Shown here: positions 32,205 to 42,560 of the stretch, one piece after another
How the letters are laid out: every line of letters starts with the position of its first letter
Numbering within the stretch: position 1 is the first letter of the stretch
NCBI GenBank assembly: GCA_022828595.1
Contig: JAKGHH010000002.1
Coordinates: 37,790,222-37,854,221 of the forward strand
Origin: Nelumbo lutea
Taxonomy: Eukaryota; Streptophyta; Magnoliopsida; Proteales; Nelumbonaceae
DNA: 64,000 nucleotides
Direction of reading: 5' to 3'
Program-made: the position numbers and the translations under genes
Notes under the pieces: generated by a model
Databases searched by the model: none
What the model saw: the letters and a program-made list of their open reading frames with translations, nothing else
Told to the model about the DNA's origin: nothing

Positions 32205-33789
32205 ATCGGGCAAGACCGTTGAGAGCTTATTGGGCCGAAGTGCATGGGGATGTCTTTTAGGCGTGTGCCAACGTTACTGTAGGAGAGTTTGGACATTTGG
32301 TCACATGTGTCACGTTGGGTTCTCTGTGCGTGGATCGTTCGTGGGACCACCACAAATTCATAGGGTGATGTTCCTTTATGCTAAGATGCCAAACCTCTGT
32401 TTTGCTTGGTTGGGAAAGGCCGTCGAGAGTTTATTGAGCCAGAGGGCTGGGGATGATGTCCTTTAGGTGTGTACCGATGCTACCATGGGGGTTTGGCGTC
32501 CATATCACCTCTTTGCCCGATCTAAGTAGTGGGATAGTGGAATTTGGACATTTGGTCATGTGTGTTGTAATGGGCTCTCCGGGCGTGGATAGACCATGGA
32601 CCACTACAAAATTGTAGGGTGATGTTCCTCGATACTAGAGTGCAAAACGTGGGAGCTTCAGACCTACGGATAGGTCTGAGAGAGCAAAATGGAGGTTTTT
32701 TCGAATCTCTATTTTTCTCCGTCAGGCAACATCGTTAGAACTTTATTGGGCTGGAGGGCCTGCGGCTGTCTTTTGGGCGAGCGCCAACTCTCCTATGAGG
32801 GTTTGGCAGCCATATCACCCCTCTACCTGGTCTAAGTGCTATTGTGATGGAATTGGGACATTAAGTCACGTTGTCGCGCTGTTCTCTCTGGGCGTGGATC
32901 AGCCATGGGACCACCAAGAAGTCGTAGGAAGATATCCCTCCATGCCACGATGCGAAATGGGGCGGTTAAGACCTACTGATAGGCCCGATGGAGCAAAACG
33001 AAGGTTTTGTAGGACCTCAGTTTCTCTTCGTCGGGCAAAACCGTGGGGAGTTGATTGGGACGGAGGGCATGGGGATGTCATTTTGGCATGTGCCGATGCC
33101 ACCATAGGGGTTTGGCAGCCATATCATCCCTCCGTCTGGTCTAAGTGCTAGGGTGGTGGAATTTGGACATTTGATCAAGTGTGTTGCACTAGGCCACCCG
33201 GGCATGGATCAGCCATGGGACCACCGCAAGATCGTAGGTTGATGTTCCTTGATGCTACAATGCGAAGCGGGGGCGGCTCAGACCTATAGATAGCTCCAAC
33301 AGAGGAAAATGGTGGTTCTACAAAACCTCCATTTCGCCCCGTTGGGCAAGGCCGTTAGGAGTTTATCGGGCTGGAGGGCCTGCAGATGTCCTTTTGGTGT
33401 ATGCAGACCCTATTGTGGGGGTTTGGGCGGCCATATCAACCCTCTTTTTGGTCTAAGAGCAAGGGTGGTAGAATTTAGACATTTGGTTACATTTGTCGCG
33501 CTAGGCTCTCTGAGCATGGATCAGCCATGGGACCACCGCAAAGTCGTACGGTGATGTCCCTCGATAACACTGAGTGAACTGGGGACGGTTCAGACCTATG
33601 GATATGCCCGACAGAGCAAAATGGAGGTTCCGCAAAGATGTTGGGTGTTTATTGGGTTGGAGGGCATGGGGATGTCCTTTAGGCGTGTGCCGACGCAGTT
33701 TGGCAGCCTTATAACCCCTCCGCCTATTCTAAGTGAAAGGGTGGTGGAATTTGGACATTTGATCACGTTCTCGTGCTAGACTCTCCGAG

Positions 33790-33972
33790 CACGGGCAGAG
33801 CCAGGGGGTGGTTGAGGGGAAAAACGGGTGGAGCCTTCAAAATTCCTACAATACCCATTTAAACTCCACTTATATTTTAACCCCCTTACTCATGTTTCTT
33901 AACTTTTGGCCCCCCTATCCATGTTTTCTAGGTTTTGGTCCCCTTTAAGAAAAAATTCTAGCTCCACCCCTG
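33790..33972. mobile_element. hAT-type MITE (183 bp) in the tandem array
   Basis: Ends CACGGGCAGAGCCAG and CTAGCTCCACCCCTG are inverted repeats. Flanks TCTCCGAG (33,782-33,789) and TCTCCGGG (33,973-33,980) match at 7 of 8 positions. The unit sequence of the array resumes on the right with CCGGGTGTGGAT. Confidence 0.75.
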
Positions 33973-33999
33973 TCTCCGGGTGTGGATAGAGGTGTAAAA

Positions 34000-34506
34000 C
34001 GGGTCATGCCGGACCCATGGCCCAAGCCCGTGCAGGCCCATTCCGTGTTGTGCCATGCCGCGGGCTTGGTCCGAGTGGGCTTCAGGCAATACTGTGGGCT
34101 TGGGCAGTGTAGGGCCTTGGGCATGGGCCAAACCAGATTGTTTTTTTACTTACTTTTTGATTTTTTGACTTTTTTTTTTTATTTCTTTGCTAAGTAAAAC
34201 TAAAATATTGAACTTTCCTTTGGGAACTATTTGAAAAAATAAGAAATGAGAAATCTAACGAATAAATGAAAAAAAAAATACTTAACCAAATAAGAATGGA
34301 ATAACAAATTGTAAGAAAAATAAGAATTTTATTTCATTTAAATTTGAATGATACAAATTATAAAGCATACAATGGTTGGATACTTGGATGAATGAAATAT
34401 GAAAATTGGAAAATAGAATAAATTAATAAAATATAAAAAAATATCAATATAATTACAAATTAAAAATATAAAATTACATTGTTAAAAAAATAGCAAATAA
34501 ATTAAA
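34000..34506. other. GC-rich repeat start then AT-rich DNA
   Basis: 34,000-34,140 is a GGGCCATGGGC/CGGGC-type repeat common in plant intergenic DNA. After it comes a poly(T) and AT-rich stretch without a gene. Confidence 0.45.
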
Positions 34507-34899
34507 TATCTGGATATGGCCTGTTGCCTTAATGAGGTTCTGTAATGGTCTTATAATTTGCTAAATAAGAAGTAAACAGAATAAGGTAGAAGTATTACTA
34601 TATAAAATGACAGTAAGGTAGAAGTATTCACCTTCAAAGTGCACCAAGGATAGAAAGGAAAAACAATTTGTACATTTTTAAATATCTACAGTCTAACCTG
34701 TCCTTCAGCCAAAGCAGGGAAATCTTTTGCATTTTCTACCAGTGTCTTCCTGGTTATTAGAAGATAACAAAATTTTAAGTCAATTTTATGATTAAAAAGA
34801 AGAAAACGCCTACAATAATTATGAAGTACCAGTCACGCAATCCCTATCTAAAAACCCTTGCTCCAAGAGGTAGCGAATGACTGCAGGTGTTCCTCCAAT
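34507..34899 (-). pseudogene. dihydroxyacid dehydratase fragment B
   Basis: Three minus-strand exon pieces of a plant dihydroxyacid dehydratase (branched-chain amino acid synthesis, plastid): 34,899-34,830 IGGTPAVIRYLLEQGFLDRD, about 34,756-34,698 TRKTLVENAKDFPALAEGQ, and 34,560-34,507 QIIRPLQNLIKATGHIQI. The introns between them are kept, so this is a DNA-level copy and not a retrocopy. The middle exon's acceptor AG has become AA. The rest of the gene is absent. A second copy of two of these exons and their introns lies at 38,162-38,545. Confidence 0.85.
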
Positions 34900-36093
34900 C
34901 TGTAAAGACAAGTTTTTATTGGCTCATTAAGTAAAAGCTAAGAAAGTAAGAAAATAAACAGAAAACAGGAAAAATTTACATTTAATCTTAACAAATAAAG
35001 AATTGATTGTTAAGAATGTTGTGGTTAAAATGACATATGCCACAAAATGGACCATCTCACTTGATTGCTTGCTAGTATCAAAAGTGGGGCCCCTTGTAGA
35101 TCACCTTGCATAGTACTTTTAGAGGTATTAGTTTAACACAGTTTCTTCAAGAATGTTTTGATACTTATGAAATGTTCCATAAAATTAGATAAACAGAAGT
35201 CACTAACCCAATGCGGATTTTGAATCTTCAAAACATGAAGGGCAAGCAGCATCAATGAAGATGTGCCTCTTCATAATATTTCTCCCAAATCATTAGTAGG
35301 CCACTATGCAAATACATATTCATGTCTAACAGATAACAAAATTAAACAATCCCACATAGCAAGAAACTAGTTGCATGTGCTCTCAACCATCTTTAGGAAA
35401 TATTCTGAAACTCAGATGCTTATTGCAACCAGATTAAATCTTGTTGAAAACCAATTATTTAACTGAACAATTGTACCAGTGTTATGCTGATGTTCAGAAC
35501 TAGAATTTTTAAGTTCCAGAGTTAATTTTTTTTTTTGATAAATATGCATAAGTTCCAGAGTTATCAATGCATTTCCAAATTAAACCTAAAATGGTTGAAG
35601 AAAGAGGAGATAGTTGCATTTCAATAACTTGAGAAGCTAGTTTTATCATGAAATTTCAAGGTTTATCATACTCTAACAGCTAGTTTTTTCTTTCCCATCT
35701 GGTAAAGATCAAATATCATACATGAAAATTTAGATGCTTTAAATAAATGGTAGTTCTACATGGACTAGAATTGGTTAGTAAAGAAAAAGGATCCAATGGT
35801 GAAGTGGACTCTCATACAACTGTGGTCTGGTTAAAATAAAATTTTTGCCGTCAAAAAAAGGTGGAAACATTAGCCAATATTTCAGTCTCAAAAGCTTTTA
35901 AAGTGCATTTTACAGAGAAATAAAATGAAGTCCAGAATTTCTGTTTACTTTCTATACTAATAATTGTTTCAGTATATCTTTACTTTCTACATTTTTCACT
36001 TGGAGCTTATTTTCCTCCACACATGCATAAACCTTTTCCACAAAATTAGATGCAATGGCCATAATATCCTCAGTATATGAGAGGAATTCTTAC
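34900..36093. other. no gene recognised
   Basis: AT-rich. A minus-strand exon-like piece near 35,220-35,280 (reading SLMLLALHVLKIQNPHW before a GTTAGT donor) could be another gene scrap, unidentified. Confidence 0.35.
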
Positions 36094-36158
36094 CTTCGCC
36101 TTTCTTGAGCTTCAATAAAATTAGAGTAAACATTCAGCATGGCCCAAGCAACAGCCCT
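36094..36158 (-). pseudogene. single unidentified exon
   Basis: Minus-strand stretch reading RAVAWAMLNVYSNFIEAQER, bounded by an acceptor (GTGATTCAG) and a donor (GGCGAAG|GTAAG). It looks like a true exon, but I do not recognise the gene and see no partner exons. Confidence 0.4.
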
Positions 36159-36328
36159 CTGAATCACAAAAGAGGCAGGTTATTAGCAAATTCTTTTATG
36201 CTGATAAGAGTAGATGACTAGATGCAATGATAAAGAGAGAACCACCCCACCTTCCCCTAAAAGGGAAAAGGAAAAAAAACAAACAATCAATTTCATTGTT
36301 CACCCTGCCAAGATTGGAAGCAGCTCTA

Positions 36329-36812
36329 GGTGCAGTGGATGACCCAACTCCAAAATATCCTTGAGGGTGATCAGCTCCTGATTTGGTGTCTAAGTATAGG
36401 GAACAAGGGAATTGCTGGATATTTAGCTGAAGCAAATTTGACTAGTCACCTTTCTTCATTGACACTTAGGGAGACAATGTTGCTGCTACTATACAGCAAA
36501 GGAGAAGAGAGTGGTTCCTCTAGATGGAGGCAGGGAGGAACAACTTTCCCTGAAATGATCACTTGCTGCTGTTATGAAATCGGCTCAAGCAGTTGTTGGC
36601 TTTCATTCAAGCTGCATTCCATGCCAGATCATTCAAACAGAGGCAGTTAACTAAAAGTAATGAAAATTCTGAGATTCCAACCGACCAGGTTGCCCTTTCT
36701 TCCTAGAAAACCAAGCCCCAAAAGATCGGTCATTATAGTGATTATTTGCATATTGCGGCTGTAAAAATCCAGCAAAAATACCATGGTTGGAGGGGCGAAA
36801 AGAGTATTTAAA
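36329..36812 (+). pseudogene. CAMTA transcription activator fragment (ankyrin end and IQ motifs)
   Basis: Plus-strand fragment of a calmodulin-binding transcription activator. It reads VDDPTPKYP, then after a shift NKGIAGYLAEANLTSHLSSL and TLRE, the conserved end of the CAMTA ankyrin region. Next come EEQLSLK, AAVMKSAQAVV and, after another shift, IQAAFHARSFKQRQLTKS (first IQ motif, to about 36,687). A second exon at about 36,737-36,810 reads DYLHIAAVKIQQKYHGWRG (second IQ motif). Stops and shifts occur in the first exon. The CG-1 DNA-binding domain and C-terminus are missing. Intact CAMTAs link calcium signals to transcription. Confidence 0.85.
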
Positions 36813-37843
36813 GATACACAACTGAATTGTAAAAGTTCAGGTGAGGAATTGTATTTAGTTCTTTGCTGTCCTTTTGTTAAACTATGTGCTTCATATTGGA
36901 TTCAATGATAAATTTCTGAATATTTAGAATTTACAGGTTTCATAATTAATTTACCAAACTTCCAAAAGAGATTTAGTTCCATAATTTAGTTTTATGTGTT
37001 TGAGTACGTTATATTGTTAAATAAAAATAAGGCTGCTGCAGTGGCATCAGCTTTTGAACAAAGTGGTGAAGAAGAGGAAGGTGAAAAATGAAACCAGTCT
37101 TTTGTTCTCAAGGATGAAATTGAATAATCTTTGTTGGGCATGTGGTGTTATTGAAAGAAGAATTGAGACAATTTGATAAAGGTGAGGATATTCTTTAATG
37201 ATACATTTGCTGCTTTATCAAACTAGTGGTAGTGGGGAAAATATTTGGATAATTTGTTGGTTATTATGATTAGTGTTGCCAATCTACAGTTCTACCTGTG
37301 TCTCATATCCTTTTTCAAGGGAGCTGATAAACGTATGTGCATGTGCTATTTTAGAAGCTACTTCAATTTGATCAATGGTTGCACATCGACCCTAAGCAAT
37401 GTTATCATCTCTAATGCTCAAACTTAGCAAGGCAGGTTCTTAGGTAACCAGTTCTATTTGGCTTCTTAACAATTCCAGTTTCAGACTTTTAATATTCTCT
37501 CCATCCGGAAGGACTTCTGCTAAACAGAAGAAATGGCTCTTAGGAGAAAAAAAAAAAAAAAAACAGTTGGAGTTCCAGAAAAAAAAAGAAAACTGAAGAA
37601 TACTTGGACAAGACTTAACAAAGTTGTGTTCCATAAAAAATAACCACTTCATGCATTTTATCCTGCATCAATTCTTGTATAACTTCTATCCTTGAGGGTA
37701 AGTTTGACACATTCATCCAAGAAATATAAATTGAATAGCCAGAAATCTAAACACATTAAAACAAACCAAGAAGGAAAAATCTCATGTAACATTAGTCTCA
37801 GAAACTCCGAAAACTGAGAACAGGTATAGAAAGAAAAAATGAC
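36813..37843. other. no gene identified; two coding-like scraps
   Basis: Plus-strand AAAVASAFEQSGEEEEGEK (about 37,032-37,088) and minus-strand LAEVLPDGENIKSLKLELLR (about 37,525-37,465) look like protein-coding pieces but match nothing I can name. Confidence 0.35.
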
Positions 37844-38161
37844 CTGTTCAGCAATACTTGCTCCCTAAGCATATGCATCTTGAATATTTTCGGCAAGCCT
37901 GTGGAGAAATATGTTAGATATTCCTCCTGCAGCAACAATGAATGTGCCAGTGGCTAAGGTGATGAGTGCAATCTGCCAACAATTTACCAATCCAATGACA
38001 AGACCACTGAAAAATGTAGCCATGTTATGATCATAATTCCCAACGCGTCACATAAGGCGTTAACCATCAGAAGTAACACTCAATAGACTAGTCAGCTGCA
38101 TGAAGGTAGAAGATTCCTCTGTATTGAGTAGCGCATCACTCAATACTTGGCTTACAAGATC
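37844..38161 (-). pseudogene. ABC transporter B-family fragment
   Basis: Minus-strand piece of an ABCB (P-glycoprotein-like, ABCB6/ABCB20-type) transmembrane domain. It starts [15 protein letters not shown], then an insertion with stops, then VGNYDHNMATFFSGLVIGLV, WQIALITLATGTFIVAAGG, SNIFLHRLAENIQDAYA, a stop, and ASIAEQ just before a GT donor at 37,843. ABCB proteins export auxin or other compounds at the plasma membrane. Only this part is present. Its upstream edge touches dihydroxyacid dehydratase sequence with no spacer. Confidence 0.8.
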
Positions 38162-38545
38162 CCTCTGGTGCTAGATTTCCATATAATATCTGGATGTAGT
38201 CTGTTGCCTTGATGGGCTTCTCTAATGGTCTTACAATTTGCTAAATAAGAAGTAAAGAGAATAAGGTAGAAGTATTACTAAAGAAAATGACAGTAAGGTA
38301 GAAGTAACCTTCAAAGTGCACTAAGGATAAAGAATTTGTACATTTTTAAATATCTACTGTCTAACCTGTCCTTCAGCCAAAGCAGGGAAATCTTTTGCTT
38401 TTTCTGCCAACGTCTTCCCAGTCACTAAAAAATAACAAAATTTAAGTCAATTTTATGATTAAAAAGAAGAAGACACCTACAATAATTATGGAAGTACCAG
38501 TTATGCTAACCTTCTGAAAATCGTCAAGAGTCTATTGCAGGTCAA
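38162..38545 (-). pseudogene. dihydroxyacid dehydratase fragment A
   Basis: Minus-strand exons: about 38,540-38,498 TLDDFQKVS running into ITG, 38,424-38,366 TGKTLAEKAKDFPALAEGQ, and 38,240-38,162 [20 protein letters not shown] then GNLAPEG. The segment between DFQKVS and the VTG junction is deleted. The splice sites around the middle exon are intact. The last exon ends in the middle of the protein where ABCB sequence begins. Intron and exon sequence is shared with fragment B 3.7 kb away. Confidence 0.85.
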
Positions 38546-39450
38546 CAAACCTGTCAAGGAGGACAAACCTTGAACAAACACTAAAAGCACTTCAAGATAC
38601 AAATGGGAAAACCAAGGACTCAAGGTACTCCCCACACATAAGGTTATTAGTTTTTAGGTCATCTCTTATTACTTTCTCTTTAGCCTCCTTCCTACCTCTT
38701 TCCAAACCTTTAACTGCACCCAAGTGTTTTTTTTTTCCATATTCATGCAGTAGGTAAGTTTCTATGCACATGACCAACATCTTAATCTAACAATCCTTTT
38801 GCTATCATAATTGAGTTATAGATAATTTAAGCGTTCATAGTTTAACAATGGATGGATATGGCACTAAACAGAATTGAATTGCAAAAAAGTATTCATGTAG
38901 CTGATCTTATATAGTTGGGATAAGGCTTAGATGATGTTGATGATTTGTATTTACAGTTCTAGTAATAATTGGATTATATTTTTCATGACCAATAGTGAAA
39001 CCTGTCACTTGAAATTTGATAGGTTCAGTTCTTATTAGCATTGGTATCCCACCTTTCAAATGTGTTCCCTTCACATTTTCTCGCGTCATTGTTCTTGGCT
39101 TATTTTCTTTGTGGGCATGATTGGCTTACACCCAGTCTAGGTATATGAAAGATAAATATTTGTCATATGAAGTGATTGTTTTATGTATTAGTTTGTTTAT
39201 CAGTAGTAGATTATTTCATTGAGAGGAAGCCAAAATGCTTAAAAAAACAAGCAGAAGGCCAGAACTGGTACAATATAAAACATCAGAACACCTAACCAGG
39301 TTCTTACAACCAAGAACAGAGATGCAGAAAACAACTTTACAAAGAACACTTACAAATTACAGATTGTCACCTCGCCCCAGGAATCCCCATTCAAAACCTT
39401 CCCTACCCACCCTTCCCCTTGCCAAAGATCAGGGTATGCAATTCATATGT
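38546..39450. other. intergenic, nothing recognised
   Basis: No supported gene; several short ORFs without resemblance to known proteins. Confidence 0.4.
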
Positions 39451-39735
39451 GGGTCCTTAGCTCAACTGGTAGAGCACTTGGGAAATGGAGCTTTTTTTTT
39501 AATTCATATTAGCTGAGTGCTTTAGCTGTTCAGCGGGCTATGGAACCAATGATGAGGTTCCACGCCATAAATAAATTAATGGGGCCCACTGTAAAAGATG
39601 CGGGCCCCATGTATTTAAATACTGGTGTGGAACCTTATTATTGCTTCCACAGCCCGCTGAACAGCTAAAGCATTCAGGTAAACCTTGCTCCTTTTCTCCA
39701 GTACATCTCAAGAGGGTGGTGGTTCAAATACACCA
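39451..39735 (+). pseudogene. tRNA-like sequence split by a fold-back element
   Basis: GGGTCCTTAGCTCAACTGGT then AGAGCA (39,451 on) has the form of a tRNA 5' half with a good A-box. GGTTCAAATACACC (39,721 on) resembles a B-box/T-arm. Between them lies the hairpin element. The acceptor-stem halves do not pair well, so this is at best a decayed tRNA or tRNA-derived SINE head. Confidence 0.35.
39513..39677. mobile_element. 165-bp fold-back MITE
   Basis: The left arm 39,513-39,590 and right arm 39,601-39,677 are near-perfect inverted repeats: CTGAGTGCTTTAGCTGTTCA, GCGGGCTRTGGAA, AGGTTCCAC and ATGGGGCCC pair with their complements around a loop of about 10 bases. RNA from either strand would form a long hairpin. 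A target-site duplication was not clear. Confidence 0.85.
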
Positions 39736-41230
39736 AGATGCTTAGTTTTTTATTTGTTTTGTTTCTTCTTGGCATTTCATGTTTGAATTGTTTTGGACCT
39801 CATTAAATCCCAATTAACAAATATTCAATTTGTGTTACTGTTAGGACACTATTGACAGTTTTGATTATATCTTACTTGCCTAGAAGGTCCAATATCTCAA
39901 AGTGAACTGAGGATCATGACATTTTGATTTAGAGTTGTTTTTATGAGGCACACAAATTTGGATAATCCTTTCTTCCAATGAATATCTGAAATAAGTCTGA
40001 AAACAGTATTCGCATTTTTATTTTAAAATTAAAAATACCATTTTAATGGTCTCTGTATAGTTGGTTTCTAAAACATACAGGAGGAAAGCTTCTGATTTTG
40101 AATGTAATCATGAAGTGGTCACTTTCTTCAAATTGGAAAGTAGGAGATGATACATGTTAATTTCTTTTATTCGGGTTGGAAAATTGAATATTATGAATCC
40201 TTGAAATCCATTTTCTTTCAGAATATTTGCATTATTGAAATTATTCCCATCTTCAGAATAATTGCAAGGCAGATATTTATCAAAATAATAATAATAACAA
40301 GGCAGATCACTGACGCTATCGTGCTTTGCATCTAAGGCTGCATTTGATAAGAGGGAAAATGATGAACTGAAGTAAATTTGCACTCCTGATCAGTTTTACA
40401 AGCATTTAGTATGACTACGATTTTGTATTGAAAATGAAAGTAAATTTGATTATAAGGATGTATAAGTGACCTTCCTAAATTTCTCTTAAACATGCTCTGA
40501 CTTTCCAATATCTCAAGAGATTTCCCTATTAGACATTTTCTAAAACTTTTAACAAGATTACAATGACAATCTCTATTCATCTCCATCCTTTAAGCCAAAA
40601 TTCCAAAAATAAGTTCATCCATTCACTGAAATTGAACTAGTCAGTTAATGGAACCATTATTGGGTTGTGAGATGAGTGAACATGAAATAGGCAATGAAAC
40701 AGGGGAAAGAAATAAACCAATGGTATTTTGTCATATAAAAATTAGTCAATAGGGTAGACTGGATTATCAAGGTTAGAAGTGTTGAACAGGGAGCTCTCTA
40801 AAAGTATTTGGACACATTTGGGCACATCTCTAATGTCATATATTCATCATATTAAACAAAAGCAAGTGTTACAACTAAGAATTATTTTTATACACATTAG
40901 AAATAAAAAATTGTAGAAAATTTGGAAACATATTATTACTATAATCATCATTATCATCATCATCATCATCATCTAGATTAGTTGCATGCAAAGCATATTA
41001 ACATTTGCTAGTTCCTATAGAATTCCAAATATGTTTGTCTTCCAAACTTTCAAAAGGGCAAAGGGCATATCTGTCTGTCTACAATCTACTAAATATTTTT
41101 ATATATTATAATTGTAATCAGATCATAACAGATTGAATGGGGGGTATATTCAAATATAATTTTTAATGCTTATTGGATATTTGAATTTGATATAAACGGA
41201 TCAGATTCAAATTGGATTGATCAATGTGCT
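39736..41230. other. intergenic, AT-rich; small (CAT)n run
   Basis: A (TCA)n microsatellite at about 40,947-40,972. No gene is recognised. Confidence 0.5.
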
Positions 41231-41625
41231 CATTTACAAACTCATACACTGTTGTTTGAGAACTGATGCTAAATCATTATAAATTTATACTTAATTACAA
41301 ATCTATACTTAACTATTACAAACCATACTCAACCGTTTATATCTGATATTCAATTGATACCAACTGTTACAAATCCATAATCATTACAAGGCATACTTGA
41401 TTGTTACAAGTCCATACTCAAACATTACAAACTGATAACACAATTCGTACAAACTATTTCACAGCCATACTGTATCATTACAACCATTACTCAACATACA
41501 CAAACTGTCAGAAACCTGTACTTCATGCATTATAAATCATATTCAACTGTTACAATCCCATTCTTAACCTTCACAAACTGTTACAAACCCATACTCAACC
41601 ATTTACAAATATTTCAAATTTGAAA
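41231..41625. repeat. degenerate minisatellite of ~20-25 bp
   Basis: Many variants of TACAAACCCATACTCAACCG/TT follow one another. Unit boundaries are irregular, and the repeat decays at both edges. Confidence 0.65.
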
Positions 41626-42029
41626 TGTCCTATTAATTAATGCTGCTAAAAACTACCCAAATAAGAGAGAGATTCTTCTAAAAGCTATTTTTAATAATTA
41701 TAGACTTTTCATAAACTATTTTGGTAGTTCATACTTTACATAAAACTAATAAAATATATGTTTCATATGTGAAGGCACATTATTTACAGTCAAGACCTAG
41801 ATTTAGTTCTATTGATTTACCTCTGGGATTTATTTGAGTTTCCTTGGCACATCCATGTATATCTTAATGTTTCCATTACATACACTTCTGATCCCTATAC
41901 CACCACTCCTTTACTATTAACGAAAAAGAATTTCCAAACAAAAAAAATGATTTATGGTCTATTCCTATAAACTCTTTGTGAACTACTACCCAAAAGTGTA
42001 ATTTTCCTAAAATCTATGAACAGATTGAC
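41626..42029. other. AT-rich spacer
   Basis: Nothing recognised; possibly the 3' tail of the minus-strand LINE next to it. Confidence 0.4.
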
Positions 42030-42560
42030 TCAGCAGAGACCCTCTTCCCTATAACTCTGTTGTTTCGTTCTTGCCAGATCGTCAACAAAGTTGCTGTTGG
42101 GACAGTGTTCCATATTATTCTCTCTTTTGCTTAATCCTTCCAATCTCCATCCCTTCAGAAGATCCTCAACTGAAGCAGGATAACATGCCTTGACGGCAAA
42201 TAATTTCATCACTTTGGACCAAATTTTGTTGGCAAAACTGCAATGAATGAATATGTGGTTAGCCGATTCATCATAGTCTTTACACAACTAACAAGTTCCT
42301 CTGTCCATCACCATTCCTCTCTTCAACATATGTACCCTGTTAAAATCTTATTCATATAAGCAGTCCAAACAAACAAAGACACCTTTGAGGGCACACATGA
42401 TCCACACAGCATGAGATGGGAAGCCATTATCCTCTTGTGATACTAAATGGTTATAAAAGGAATTCACTGAAAATTGACCAGAATTCTCCCAGGTCCCCAC
42501 TCTCCTTTCTTCTCTGCCATGTCCATCTGGACATTGTACAACAAATGCATTAGGCCCATC
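42030..42560 (-). pseudogene. LINE remnant, zf-RVT region
   Basis: Minus strand: FSVNSFYNHLVSQEDNG (about 42,470-42,420), a shifted PSKVSLFVWTAYMNKILT (about 42,395-42,340), then LCKDYDESANHIFIHCSFAN KIW-type zinc-binding sequence (about 42,290-42,220) with the expected C, H and HC residues. Stops and shifts make it nonfunctional. This is the C-terminal part of an L1-like ORF2. Confidence 0.75.

Larger units (their letters stand above)
31862..33999 (+). repeat. ~310-bp tandem repeat array, about seven units
   Basis: Units share GGATAGGYCYGA.GGAGCAAAA, a GGGCAA..CGTTGGGAGTTTATTGGG segment, GGGGATGTCYTTTAGGCGTG, GTTTGGCAGCCATATCACCC, GTGGAATTTGGACATTTGGT, CGTGGATCAGCCATGGGACC and a closing GATGYYCCTYRATGCTA. 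The GGATAGG landmark falls at about 31,876, 32,152, 32,668, 32,977, 33,288 and 33,600, giving spacings near 310 (one unit of 276, one shortened unit around 32,390). There is no open reading frame. Most units hold an inverted repeat. The last unit is interrupted by a MITE. Confidence 0.9.

Noticed and set aside
32795..33151. 118-codon frame in the tandem array
   Set aside because: Not kept in the other units; the array is noncoding.
31862..33999. CRISPR-like array
   Set aside because: Units are ~310 bp, diverged, in plant nuclear DNA; no short repeats with unique spacers.
36196..36435. Minus-strand frame over the CAMTA fragment
   Set aside because: Antisense of a recognised plus-strand CAMTA piece.
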